DNA of 52,655 nucleotides, taken from NCBI GenBank assembly GCA_020848375.1, contig JADLAF010000214.1, positions 1 to 52,655 of the forward strand, in the 5' to 3' direction. The DNA comes from Ignavibacteriaceae bacterium (GTDB lineage: Bacteria; Bacteroidota; Ignavibacteria; Ignavibacteriales; Ignavibacteriaceae). Below the pieces are notes generated by a model. The model worked only from the letters and a program-made list of their open reading frames with translations, did not search any database and was not told where the DNA came from. Within the stretch, counting starts at the first letter, position 1, and every line of letters begins with the position of its first letter. This document shows, in pieces, positions 1 to 7,991 of the stretch. Made by a program: the position numbers and the translations under genes.

Positions 1-435
1 TCAGTTGTCGCGCTGTTCCATGACGTGCTCATCACGCTCGGGCTTTTCTCTCTTTTTTACGGATTAATACCCGGACTTAACCTTGAGATAAGTCTGACTG
101 TTGTTGCAGCATTTCTTCTGCTTATCGGCTATTCAATTAACGATACCGTTATCGTGTTTGACCGTGTAAGAGAAAATCTTAAACTACATAAGACAGAAGA
201 GTTAGAAAAACTGCTCAATGAAAGCATTAACAAAACAATGTCCAGAACCATCTTAACTGGCGGTACAACACTTCTCACCACCATTATCCTGATGATCTTT
301 GGCGGTGAAGTGCTCAGAGGTTTTGCTTTCACAATGACCTTTGGCATCATAGTCGGAACATATAGTTCCATTTTTGTGGCAACGGCATTAGTGCTTGAGT
401 ACACGAAGAAATACAATAAGAAGGTTACCTTCTGA
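1..435 (+). CDS. secF: Protein translocase subunit SecF, C-terminal part (5' truncated by window)
   Basis: Reading frame 1 is open from the first base, so the gene continues upstream of the window; 144 codons are visible. The first residues (ALFHDVLITLGLFSL) and the later GYSINDTVIVFDRVREN match the conserved fourth-to-fifth transmembrane region of SecF, and GGEVLRGFAFTMTFGIIVGTYSS matches in pieces the last helices. SecF with SecD uses the proton gradient to help the SecYEG channel export proteins and sits in the inner membrane. It could instead be the SecF half of a fused SecDF, because the upstream part is not seen. A GTG at 25 is an internal valine, not the start. The gene is followed by a strong terminator and faces the convergent phosphatase operon. 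Confidence 0.93.
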   Translation, partial: SVVALFHDVLITLGLFSLFYGLIPGLNLEISLTVVAAFLLLIGYSINDTVIVFDRVRENLKLHKTEELEKLLNESINKTMSRTILTGGTTLLTTIILMIFGGEVLRGFAFTMTFGIIVGTYSSIFVATALVLEYTKKYNKKVTF

Positions 436-456
436 TTTCATTGATATAGAGTTCCC

Positions 457-499
457 ATAAAAAAAGGGCTAAGGAAGAAAACCTTAGCCCTTTTTTTTT
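457..499 (+). terminator. Rho-independent terminator of secF, probably bidirectional
   Basis: An 11-bp perfect stem AAGGGCTAAGG (464-474) / CCTTAGCCCTT (482-492) with a 7-nt loop is followed by a T run on the plus strand. The A run on its left flank (457-465) makes it a good terminator for minus-strand transcripts coming from the phosphatase operon as well. The rest of 436-661 shows no gene. Confidence 0.9.
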
Positions 500-661
500 C
501 AGTCTTGAAGCATGTCAGATGAATAATAAATTCACCGGTATAAAGGGGTTAATAAATTTGCTGCTAATTGCTCAGTTTTGGATCACACGGATAGGCTAGT
601 GCTTAAACAAATTATTTACCCCTGTTCAATTCATATTTCGCACTTCAAAATTCATAATTCC

Positions 662-3232
662 TTACTCTGGTTTTACCAGCACAAGCGTAATATCATCATG
701 CTGACCTGCCTTACCGCTGAAACTTCTTACCGATTCAAATACTTTTTGCGACACTTGTTCAACTGGCTCTAACAGTGAGTCACGAATGATTTTAGAAAGT
801 CTGTCTGCCTCGTACATTTCACCTCTGTCATCCAAAGCTTCTGAGACTCCATCAGAGAAAAAAACCAAAATCTGATTCTGCATAAGCGGGAGTTCTACCT
901 CATGCAGCAGCTCGGCAAACCGGATAGCACCCCTGTCCAGCCCAATACCTATTCCCTGTGGTGCCTCAAAGCGCGCCCCTTCTGAATCAACTATCAGCAG
1001 CGGTGTATGTCCCGCTCTGGCGAATCTAACCGTTTGTTTATTGCTGTCAAAAAGCGCCACAGTCATTGTTACAAAAGAACTTCTGTCGAGCACCCTTGAA
1101 AGCTGATTATTCAGATTGATGAGAATCTCAGCCGGTGTAGTGTCTGCCTTACAGGCAATCTGCAGGAGCGTTTGAATTTTAGTCATATATAACGCGGCAG
1201 AGAGCCCCTTGCCTGAAACGTCACCAATGACTACAAACATTTTTGAGTCAGAAACTCTGATAACATCAAAATAGTCTCCGCCAACCTGCATCGCAGGAAT
1301 CATGTCACCCGCCACACTCAGATTGCCGAGTGACTGAATCTTTGCCGGCAGGAGACCCTGCTGAATCTTTCGGGCAAGTTCGAGATCCCGTTCCATCTTA
1401 ACTTTTTCGGCTTCAGCTTCATAGAGACGCGCGTTTTCAAGTGAGGTGGCGGTCTGGTTTGCAAGAGTTATCATCAGCTCAAGATCACGACCGCCAAACT
1501 GTTTACCGGTATAAGACAAACCGAATAGAAAGAACCCGATCAGCTTTTTGTTGGTAATGAGCGGCAGTATCGTATATACTCCTGCACCCTCAAGCCGTTC
1601 GTTATCATTAGGAAAGATCAGCCGTGCAGTCGTCTGATCAATAATCGGTTTTTCACCGGCGGAGTACCTTTGCTGAATTAGCGATGCAAAATTATCCGCA
1701 TGGTAAAATACATCCTCTGACAACTTCCCGTCTGCCCCGCAACTCCGTACAGTTTCCGTGCGATTTCCTTCACGCGCGATCAGTATGGCGCAGACGTTTA
1801 CCTGAAGCCGGTTTTTGAAGATATCTTCCAATGCGTCAAGTATCGTGTCAAACCCTACTATCTGAGGCAGACGCTGATTAAAATCTAAGATAACCTGCTG
1901 TATTTCAAACTGCACAGGAAAAAACTTTCTTGTCAGCAAATCCTGAAACTTATCCTTTGTCGGCTGAAAAAGCAACGCAAGAAAAATAAAGGTCATACCT
2001 GAGATTACAGTACGGTATTCAATTGGTACCACACCACCGACTGCCTGGCCTAGCACATAGACCGAGGCAAGATACAGCACTCCGAGTGTAAGCGTGGCGG
2101 CAGCATAAACTAATGTCGATTTCAGTACAACTGTTACATCAAGCAGATTATATCTGAATATCGAATAACCAAACGCAATAGGGAGCAGAACCAGCAGTAT
2201 AATGGGCGTGTAATACTCCGGTGAGTTATATATAACGTCTCCGAATATCGGGACAAGAACAGTACTGAAAATGAATCCGCCGATACCAATGTAAAATGAG
2301 ATGAGGATAGCAAATATCGGCCTTCTTTTTGCGCGGTCCTTATTTTTTACATAAGTTATGGTCAACAAAAAAAGTCCGGAGATAAATGCCGCATTTATGA
2401 AAACAAATATCAGAGGAAACAAGAGTGACTTAACTTCAACCTCGCTGGACAGATAAAAAAAGGAAGGTCTCGAGGTGAAAATGTTCAGAATAAAAAATGC
2501 AACCCAGCCGCCGGTGAGTATTCTTTTATAATTCTTCGCGCTTGTCCAAGCATGCGGCTCAGGAAAGACGGAAAAGAAATGAAAAATTGTGAACGGAAGC
2601 CGACTGACAATAATCAGCCAGATTAGAATAAGAATTGTAAATACCGGATCAACTGGTGCCAGAAAACCTGGCTTGCTCAGATTTCCTATTGAATTAGGAA
2701 CATACAGTAACGCTATGCCAAGCCCGGAACTGAAGAACAGCTTTTGCTGAAGACCTTCCGGTTTGGCCAGATAAGTAATATAACTTACAAACAGCAGTAT
2801 TACCGCAAAAAGCATAAGGGAAAACTGACTGTAAATAATCAGTTTCTTTATTTCAACCTTTACTTTACTTGTTTCATTCTGATTCTTTTTGAGGATGGTG
2901 TACTCAGCCAAATCCCCTTCATTCATCTTGTTAATGAGCGCCTGATACTCAAGATCATCGCTGAATGAACGTCCGTTAATTGCAATCAGTTTGTCTCCAT
3001 CCCTTATTCCTGCCTGCCAGGTTACCCCACCTTCTTTTACATTGCTGAAGATAAACACAACACTGTCTTTGCCGGCCTTCGTCTCAAGCCAGATACATTC
3101 ATCGTTTGAAATCCGGTTAAATGTTACGGTGCCGTATATATTAAATATAATAATTATGCCCATGATAGCGGTAGCAGCCGTTATCAGCTTAAGTCTGAAT
3201 TTGCCGTAAATTTCCTTAATCCGCAATAACAT
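662..3232 (-). CDS. PDZ / multi-TM / GAF / SpoIIE-type PP2C serine phosphatase
   Basis: This 856-aa protein has an N-terminal membrane helix (about residues 15-35), then a PDZ-like domain (about 55-130, with GVTWQAGIRDGDKLIAINGR). A block of about seven hydrophobic helices (about 130-385), a GAF-like region (about 450-600), a short coiled coil and a SpoIIE/RsbU PP2C domain (about 625-856) follow. The phosphatase metal-site motifs are intact: GGDYFDVI, GDVSGKG, FSDGVSEA and HDDITLV. The family dephosphorylates STAS anti-anti-sigma proteins and so releases sigma factors or other partners. The PDZ part between membrane helices should face the periplasm and could sense an envelope signal (inference). 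It is the last gene of a five-gene run, 3 bp after the double-GAF phosphatase. Confidence 0.88.
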   Translation of the reverse strand: MLLRIKEIYGKFRLKLITAATAIMGIIIIFNIYGTVTFNRISNDECIWLETKAGKDSVVFIFSNVKEGGVTWQAGIRDGDKLIAINGRSFSDDLEYQALINKMNEGDLAEYTILKKNQNETSKVKVEIKKLIIYSQFSLMLFAVILLFVSYITYLAKPEGLQQKLFFSSGLGIALLYVPNSIGNLSKPGFLAPVDPVFTILILIWLIIVSRLPFTIFHFFSVFPEPHAWTSAKNYKRILTGGWVAFFILNIFTSRPSFFYLSSEVEVKSLLFPLIFVFINAAFISGLFLLTITYVKNKDRAKRRPIFAILISFYIGIGGFIFSTVLVPIFGDVIYNSPEYYTPIILLVLLPIAFGYSIFRYNLLDVTVVLKSTLVYAAATLTLGVLYLASVYVLGQAVGGVVPIEYRTVISGMTFIFLALLFQPTKDKFQDLLTRKFFPVQFEIQQVILDFNQRLPQIVGFDTILDALEDIFKNRLQVNVCAILIAREGNRTETVRSCGADGKLSEDVFYHADNFASLIQQRYSAGEKPIIDQTTARLIFPNDNERLEGAGVYTILPLITNKKLIGFFLFGLSYTGKQFGGRDLELMITLANQTATSLENARLYEAEAEKVKMERDLELARKIQQGLLPAKIQSLGNLSVAGDMIPAMQVGGDYFDVIRVSDSKMFVVIGDVSGKGLSAALYMTKIQTLLQIACKADTTPAEILINLNNQLSRVLDRSSFVTMTVALFDSNKQTVRFARAGHTPLLIVDSEGARFEAPQGIGIGLDRGAIRFAELLHEVELPLMQNQILVFFSDGVSEALDDRGEMYEADRLSKIIRDSLLEPVEQVSQKVFESVRSFSGKAGQHDDITLVLVKPE

Positions 3233-3235
3233 TTA

Positions 3236-4912
3236 CTATCTGACCTTAAGAATAACCACCGTGATATCATCAGACTGGGGTGTAGCTTTAACAAACTCCC
3301 TCAGGTCATCCTTAATTACTTTCATAATCTCATCTGCACCAGAGGATGCATGACGTAAAATCAGAGATTCAAAACGCTCATCGCTGTACTCATCATCATC
3401 CGGATTCTTCGCCTCAGTCACGCCGTCAGTAAACAAAACAATCAGATCATCCTTTTGAAGTGACACATCCTCCGCTATATATGGAATCATGGTCGGAGCT
3501 ACACCAAAGATAATACCTCCTTTGTCCAGATGACTTATTTTTCCGTTTCGGATAAACAACGGCGGATTATGACCCGCATTTACATATTGCAGATTTTTTT
3601 CATCCGCATCCAGTATGAGCCAGAAGAAAGTAATAAATCTTCCATCGCTGGTGTTTTCGGTTATAAGATTGTTAATAAGACCGGTTGCCTCTTCAATGGG
3701 CAGATTTTGCTTAGCCGTTACCTTCAAAAATGCCTGAAGGTTTGCCATGAGCAACGCAGCAGGAACGCCCTTGCCTGAGACATCACCAACCGCTACTGTA
3801 TAAAGTGAATCGCCGGTTTGAAGGATATCATAATAGTCTCCTCCAATCTGCTTTGACGGGATGCTGTCAGCAGCAAATTCGATTTCAGGTATTTGTGGAA
3901 GAAACTTTGGCAGTAGATTTTTCTGTATCTCTTTTGCAATCTGAAGTTCCTCTTCCATCTTCTGCTTTTCGAGTGCTTCCTTAAAGAGGCGTTTATTTTC
4001 AAGAGCGTTAATGGCAAGCCCGCCAACCGAGTAGATAAATTCCCTGTCCTTCTCACTGTAGTCGCTTTTGTTTATCCGTGGTCCTAACACCATATATCCG
4101 CGCGATTCACCCTGCACCTGCATTGGTATGCACAAACTAACAGCAAAACTTTCAAGCCCCGGGAAAATATCAAATATCTCCCGCCCTTGCATTATTCTGT
4201 TTATCGAAACAGCGCTGCGTCCTTCAATAGTACTCATCAGCACTGCCTTCGGGTAAGTAGATTCAAGAATCCGCAGCCGGCGGTCATCGCAATAGATAAC
4301 AGCATAACCGGACATCATAAAATTGCCGAGCAATGAGTAAATAAGGAGTTTGCTGATTCTGCCTTCATCAACCAGTGCGCTAAACTCTTTACTGAGTTCA
4401 AAGAGTGAGCTCAGCGAGTTCAGCCGTCCATCCAGTTGACGGTTTAATACCTTCAGTTCTTCAATGAACTGAGAGTTTTCGATAGAAGTTGCCGCAAGAT
4501 TTAGAATTATTTTTAAAAATTCTTTTTCTTCGTCAGAATAGGGGGCTTTATTTATTTTCTCTCCAAGTGCGATAATGCCAAGTTTCTTGCGGGAGGATTC
4601 AATAACTTCAGTTATCTCAAAATGATGATCTTTCAGGAAAGATGAAATTCCGTTACTAACCCTGGTGGCGGTATCTGTAACATCCGGGAGCTTATCCGGA
4701 AAATCATGGGGCAAACCTTTTGAAGCTGCAATGTTTAATTCATCCCCTGAATACAAAGCAACAAATCCTTTTGTGGTAAGGAACTTACCAAAACAGCTAA
4801 AAAGCAGATTATTGAGGGTGAAATTAAGGTCAAGACTGGTATTGATTATGCGGCTGAATTCGATAAGTGCCGTTAAATTTCTCTGTACCCTTTGAGAGTC
4901 TGCATTAGTCAT
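3236..4912 (-). CDS. Soluble GAF-GAF-SpoIIE-type PP2C serine phosphatase
   Basis: This 558-aa protein has no membrane segment. Two GAF-like regions (about residues 10-160 and 175-315) are followed by a helical linker (EALEKQKMEEELQIAKEIQ) and a PP2C/RsbU catalytic domain (about 330-558). Metal-binding motifs are complete: GGDYYDIL, GDVSGKG, NAGHNPPLF, LFTDGVTEAKN and SDDITVVIL. It probably acts in the cytosol on a phosphorylated STAS protein such as the one encoded at 5349-5708. The ATG lies 6 bp after the stop of the HATPase gene, so the two are probably co-translated. The ligand of the GAF domains cannot be told from sequence. Confidence 0.88.
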   Translation of the reverse strand: MTNADSQRVQRNLTALIEFSRIINTSLDLNFTLNNLLFSCFGKFLTTKGFVALYSGDELNIAASKGLPHDFPDKLPDVTDTATRVSNGISSFLKDHHFEITEVIESSRKKLGIIALGEKINKAPYSDEEKEFLKIILNLAATSIENSQFIEELKVLNRQLDGRLNSLSSLFELSKEFSALVDEGRISKLLIYSLLGNFMMSGYAVIYCDDRRLRILESTYPKAVLMSTIEGRSAVSINRIMQGREIFDIFPGLESFAVSLCIPMQVQGESRGYMVLGPRINKSDYSEKDREFIYSVGGLAINALENKRLFKEALEKQKMEEELQIAKEIQKNLLPKFLPQIPEIEFAADSIPSKQIGGDYYDILQTGDSLYTVAVGDVSGKGVPAALLMANLQAFLKVTAKQNLPIEEATGLINNLITENTSDGRFITFFWLILDADEKNLQYVNAGHNPPLFIRNGKISHLDKGGIIFGVAPTMIPYIAEDVSLQKDDLIVLFTDGVTEAKNPDDDEYSDERFESLILRHASSGADEIMKVIKDDLREFVKATPQSDDITVVILKVR

Positions 4913-4918
4913 GGCACA

Positions 4919-5341
4919 TCAACCATCGCGTTTAACCATCGTAAGACGGTTGTATTTGCCTTTTACGGTATGGTACTCAACAAAATCCATCAGGGTGCGA
5001 ATGAGCATGAGACCAAGCCCGCCGACTCTTCTCTGCTTAAGATACTCATTCATATCAGGGTTCGGAACCTTGTCCGGATCAAATGAGTCACCAAAATCAG
5101 TCAGAGAAACAGTGCAGGTTCCTTCATCAACACTGAGGTGCAGTTTTATTTCCTTGGAATCATCAAAATGATATGCGTGTTTTACAATGTTGGTGGATGC
5201 TTCATCCACTGCCAGAATAATCGAGTCAATAGTCTTCTGGGAGATACCGGCCTGCGAGGCCTTCTCCTGAATGAACTCACGGATAGTTGCAAGTTCACCC
5301 GTAGTACTGGCTACCTTTAACTCGAATGTGTTCTGTTTCAC
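4919..5341 (-). CDS. RsbW-like anti-sigma / STAS kinase (HATPase_c)
   Basis: The protein (140 aa from the chosen start) has the GHKL ATPase motifs of the RsbW/SpoIIAB family: N-box ILAVDEASTNIVKHAY, G1-like DFGDSFDPD and G2 GGLGLMLIRTLMD. Such proteins phosphorylate a STAS partner and sequester a sigma factor or other target. The open frame extends to 5452, but that would overlap the STAS gene by 104 bp. I place the start at the GTG at 5341 (protein begins VKQNTFELKV), 7 bp after the STAS stop. No clear Shine-Dalgarno precedes it, so the start is uncertain. It sits between the STAS gene and two phosphatases, the classic order of a partner-switch module. Confidence 0.87.
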   Translation of the reverse strand: MKQNTFELKVASTTGELATIREFIQEKASQAGISQKTIDSIILAVDEASTNIVKHAYHFDDSKEIKLHLSVDEGTCTVSLTDFGDSFDPDKVPNPDMNEYLKQRRVGGLGLMLIRTLMDFVEYHTVKGKYNRLTMVKRDG

Positions 5342-5348
5342 GTATCTG

Positions 5349-5708
5349 CTATTTTTCAGATGACTGATTAAATTTTTGAATTCCCTCCTGCTGCGTAGGA
5401 AAAATTTCATACAGCAGCGGAAAGCCGAGCAGATCAAATATATTATATACATTCGGCTGCATTTCTGTCAGTTTTATATCACCGCCGTTACCACGCATCG
5501 TCTCAATAAAGGCCATAAAGACGCCGAGTCCCGCGCTTGATATATATTTAAGGTTACGGAAGTTTACCACAACCCTGTACTGCTGCCGCGTGAGCAGCTC
5601 ATTAAATGTGTTTTCAAGCCGCGGAGCGGTATGAGCATCAAGGAAACCCGAAAGTTCAATAACCTGTACATTTCCGGTCTCTGTTATACCAGCGTTAAAT
5701 TCCGCCAT
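5349..5708 (-). CDS. RsbV-like STAS anti-sigma factor antagonist
   Basis: This 119-aa single STAS domain has the signature NLKYISSAGLGVF. Ser57 or Ser58 occupies the position phosphorylated by RsbW-type kinases in SpoIIAA/RsbV. In the known mechanism the unphosphorylated form binds the kinase and frees its target, and SpoIIE-type phosphatases reactivate the phosphorylated form. All three activities are encoded in this operon. The ATG overlaps the end of the upstream phosphatase gene by 14 bp, which suggests translational coupling. The C-terminal tail after about residue 105 is polar and probably flexible. Confidence 0.9.
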   Translation of the reverse strand: MAEFNAGITETGNVQVIELSGFLDAHTAPRLENTFNELLTRQQYRVVVNFRNLKYISSAGLGVFMAFIETMRGNGGDIKLTEMQPNVYNIFDLLGFPLLYEIFPTQQEGIQKFNQSSEK

Positions 5709-7779
5709 GGTGAATTGTCTCCGTTTGTAAATTTTTTCTCCTGCGAAGTATCATCAGCGTTATATCATCATGCTGGGTTCCGCTTTCCGAAAAAAGCGTT
5801 ATCTCCTGAATGATTTTATTAGCCATATCTTCGGCCGGGAGCGTCTGATGTTTAATAATAATATCTTTTAGTGCACTCATTCCAAAATCTTCCATGTTTC
5901 CGTTCTTTGCTTCGGTTATTCCGTCAGTAAAGAAAATAAAAACATCATTTTCCTTAAGTTCAAGAGAAATTTCTTCAAGTGATGAACCAAACAGTTCTCC
6001 ATAATGAAGTCCGAGCCCTATACCACCGGGAAGTATTTCCTCCACAGAACCCTCCCGCAGTCTGAGTATTGGAAGATGGCCTGCCCTCACCATCCGTATT
6101 TCATCTTGACGATCGGATATACTGCAAAAAACCGCGGTCACAAAATGTCTTCTGTCCAATGAACGTTTTAGTATCTGATTCGTCCGGATCATCAGTTCTC
6201 TTGGTGAATCAGTCATCCGGCTCAGCGTGGCAAAAATACCCCGGATCTCAGCCATGATAAATGCAGCGCTAATTCCTTTGCCTGATACATCTGCTATTAC
6301 AAAACCAGTATCTCCGTTGCCAAGTTCAAAAAAATCGTAATAATCACCCCCCACTTCAAAGGCCGGTATAAATAATGCCGAAAGTTCAATATTCCGCATC
6401 ACCGGAAGTTCAGCGGGTATCAGTTTTCGCTGAATCTCGCGGGCAACGTCAAGTTCACGCTCCAGGCGTTCCTTCTCTATTGATTCCGCCAGTAAATGTG
6501 AATTTTCAAGTGCGATCGAAAGATAATCACTGAAAGTCTCAAATGCTGACATCTCCTCACTGTCATAAGGCAGGTTAACCTTCCTTGCTGTAAACAAATA
6601 ACCGTTTATGCGTGAGTGAGATTTAAGCGGTCTTACTGCCACAAACTGAAACCGCTCATCGGCTGCTTCATCGCTGCCAGTAAAAGAGGGCTGCATATAT
6701 ATGGTCCCCTGGGGCTGATTTCCGTTTCTGCCCAGAATCACTGAGTTGATGCGGTCTGCTGTTTTACTGCTGATATTTCTTGTTGCTACGGGAGCTATTG
6801 TAAGATTATCACCTGTTATCAGCCATGAAGCATCAGCCCCGCAAACTGTAAGAGCAAGTTCTGCCGCTGTTTCAGAAAGTTCACCCGGATCAAGTGCCTG
6901 ATTGATAAGCCGGCTGAAATACTGCATCGACGAAATCTCTTTCGTCTTCCTGTCAAAAACTTCTGCTGTAGGAAGATGAAATAGAGTTGTGAAAAACAGA
7001 AATCCAAAATATGCGATGCCGTATATACTTATCAGCATACCAAACAAATAGATCGCCGGCGAAAACTGCTCAAGTACAATATGATCGTCTCCCGCTAATC
7101 TGACAAGATTAATGGTGCTAAAGACAATGATACCAACCGAAATAAGCAGCAGCCGCTTTTTCTCCTTCTTATCAAGAAAGGCAATCCATGAAATCCTGAA
7201 TGAATTTATGGTAATCAGAATTATCGTATTAACAAATAAAGCTATATGGATAAACTGATAGTCATCAAACTGCTGAAGATTAAAAACAGCCGAAAGTGCG
7301 GTGAGTAATATAAAGAACAGCATCGCCTGATAATAGGTTTTCAGATTCTTTCTTTGCTTCAGAAAGAAGAGTTCACTCTGCATTACAAACCAGGTACCCG
7401 CAGCAAAAAGCAGTATTACTCCTGCCGTGAAATGCAGAGCACGCATCAGAAGCCCTGATTCCTGCAGTTTCCCGATACCACTGATGCCGGTTCCGGAGAG
7501 AATTCTCCCTTCCAGAAAAAGTAGAACAAACATCACCACCGAGGATGCAAGAATGTATTGCACCAGTTCGGTTGGCTTTTTGTTCAGCTTTTTCAGAACC
7601 ATAAGAACATTCAGAGCAAAGGCATAACCGAGGATTAGTATCAGCACATCACTCAACAAAATGACAAAGAACGTACCTCTGTCAAGGGGTAAAAACTGAA
7701 TTATCAGCAGGCCGAGGATGCCCGCAAACAATATCTGAGCCCGGATACTTTTAAGTATCTCCTGCACACTCAACTGCAT
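5695..7779 (-). CDS. Membrane GAF-SpoIIE-type PP2C serine phosphatase
   Basis: This 694-aa protein heads the partner-switch operon. Its N-terminal half (about residues 15-265) has about eight hydrophobic helices. A GAF-like region (about 290-440), a coiled linker (about 440-460, LERELDVAREIQRKLIP) and a PP2C/RsbU domain (about 460-690) follow. Catalytic motifs GGDYYDFF, ADVSGKG, RAGHLPIL, FFTDGITEAKN and QHDDITLMIL are all present. It probably relays a membrane signal to the STAS protein encoded by the overlapping next gene. The start is an ATG without an obvious Shine-Dalgarno. About 40 bp upstream lies an imperfect palindrome GGGTTTAATATAACCC (about 7820-7835) that could be an operator, but I have no stronger support for that. 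Confidence 0.87.
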   Translation of the reverse strand: MQLSVQEILKSIRAQILFAGILGLLIIQFLPLDRGTFFVILLSDVLILILGYAFALNVLMVLKKLNKKPTELVQYILASSVVMFVLLFLEGRILSGTGISGIGKLQESGLLMRALHFTAGVILLFAAGTWFVMQSELFFLKQRKNLKTYYQAMLFFILLTALSAVFNLQQFDDYQFIHIALFVNTIILITINSFRISWIAFLDKKEKKRLLLISVGIIVFSTINLVRLAGDDHIVLEQFSPAIYLFGMLISIYGIAYFGFLFFTTLFHLPTAEVFDRKTKEISSMQYFSRLINQALDPGELSETAAELALTVCGADASWLITGDNLTIAPVATRNISSKTADRINSVILGRNGNQPQGTIYMQPSFTGSDEAADERFQFVAVRPLKSHSRINGYLFTARKVNLPYDSEEMSAFETFSDYLSIALENSHLLAESIEKERLERELDVAREIQRKLIPAELPVMRNIELSALFIPAFEVGGDYYDFFELGNGDTGFVIADVSGKGISAAFIMAEIRGIFATLSRMTDSPRELMIRTNQILKRSLDRRHFVTAVFCSISDRQDEIRMVRAGHLPILRLREGSVEEILPGGIGLGLHYGELFGSSLEEISLELKENDVFIFFTDGITEAKNGNMEDFGMSALKDIIIKHQTLPAEDMANKIIQEITLFSESGTQHDDITLMILRRRKNLQTETIHHGGI

Positions 7780-7951
7780 CTTTGAATTCAGTAAACTACT
7801 CTTTTTCCTTGAATTTTGGGTTTAATATAACCCGCCAGCTTTCTGTCCGAAATGCTTAATGGATTAGCGGGTCAATTCCATGATAAATGTTCTGAAAACG
7901 TGGTAAAACGTCCTCAAAATTTACTAAAGATTGCGAATTTTGGCAGGAAAT

Positions 7952-7985
7952 AATAAAAAAACCCCGCCTTTTTAATTGACGGGGT
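7952..7985 (-). terminator. Terminator of the ECF sigma / anti-sigma operon
   Basis: On the minus strand ACCCCG and CGGGGT (7980-7985 / 7961-7966) pair around a 13-nt loop and are followed by a T7 tract. It begins 6 bp after the anti-sigma stop codon and separates this operon from the phosphatase operon downstream. Confidence 0.85.
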
Positions 7986-7991
7986 CTTGGG

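Noticed and set aside
602-662. Degenerate ATGAATT-like repeats after the phosphatase operon, as a repeat family
   Set aside because: The copies are too few and too diverged to call a repeat; no flanking duplication is seen.
578-772. 64-codon plus-strand frame next to the secF terminator
   Set aside because: It overlaps the 3' end of the phosphatase gene on the other strand and has no protein-like features.
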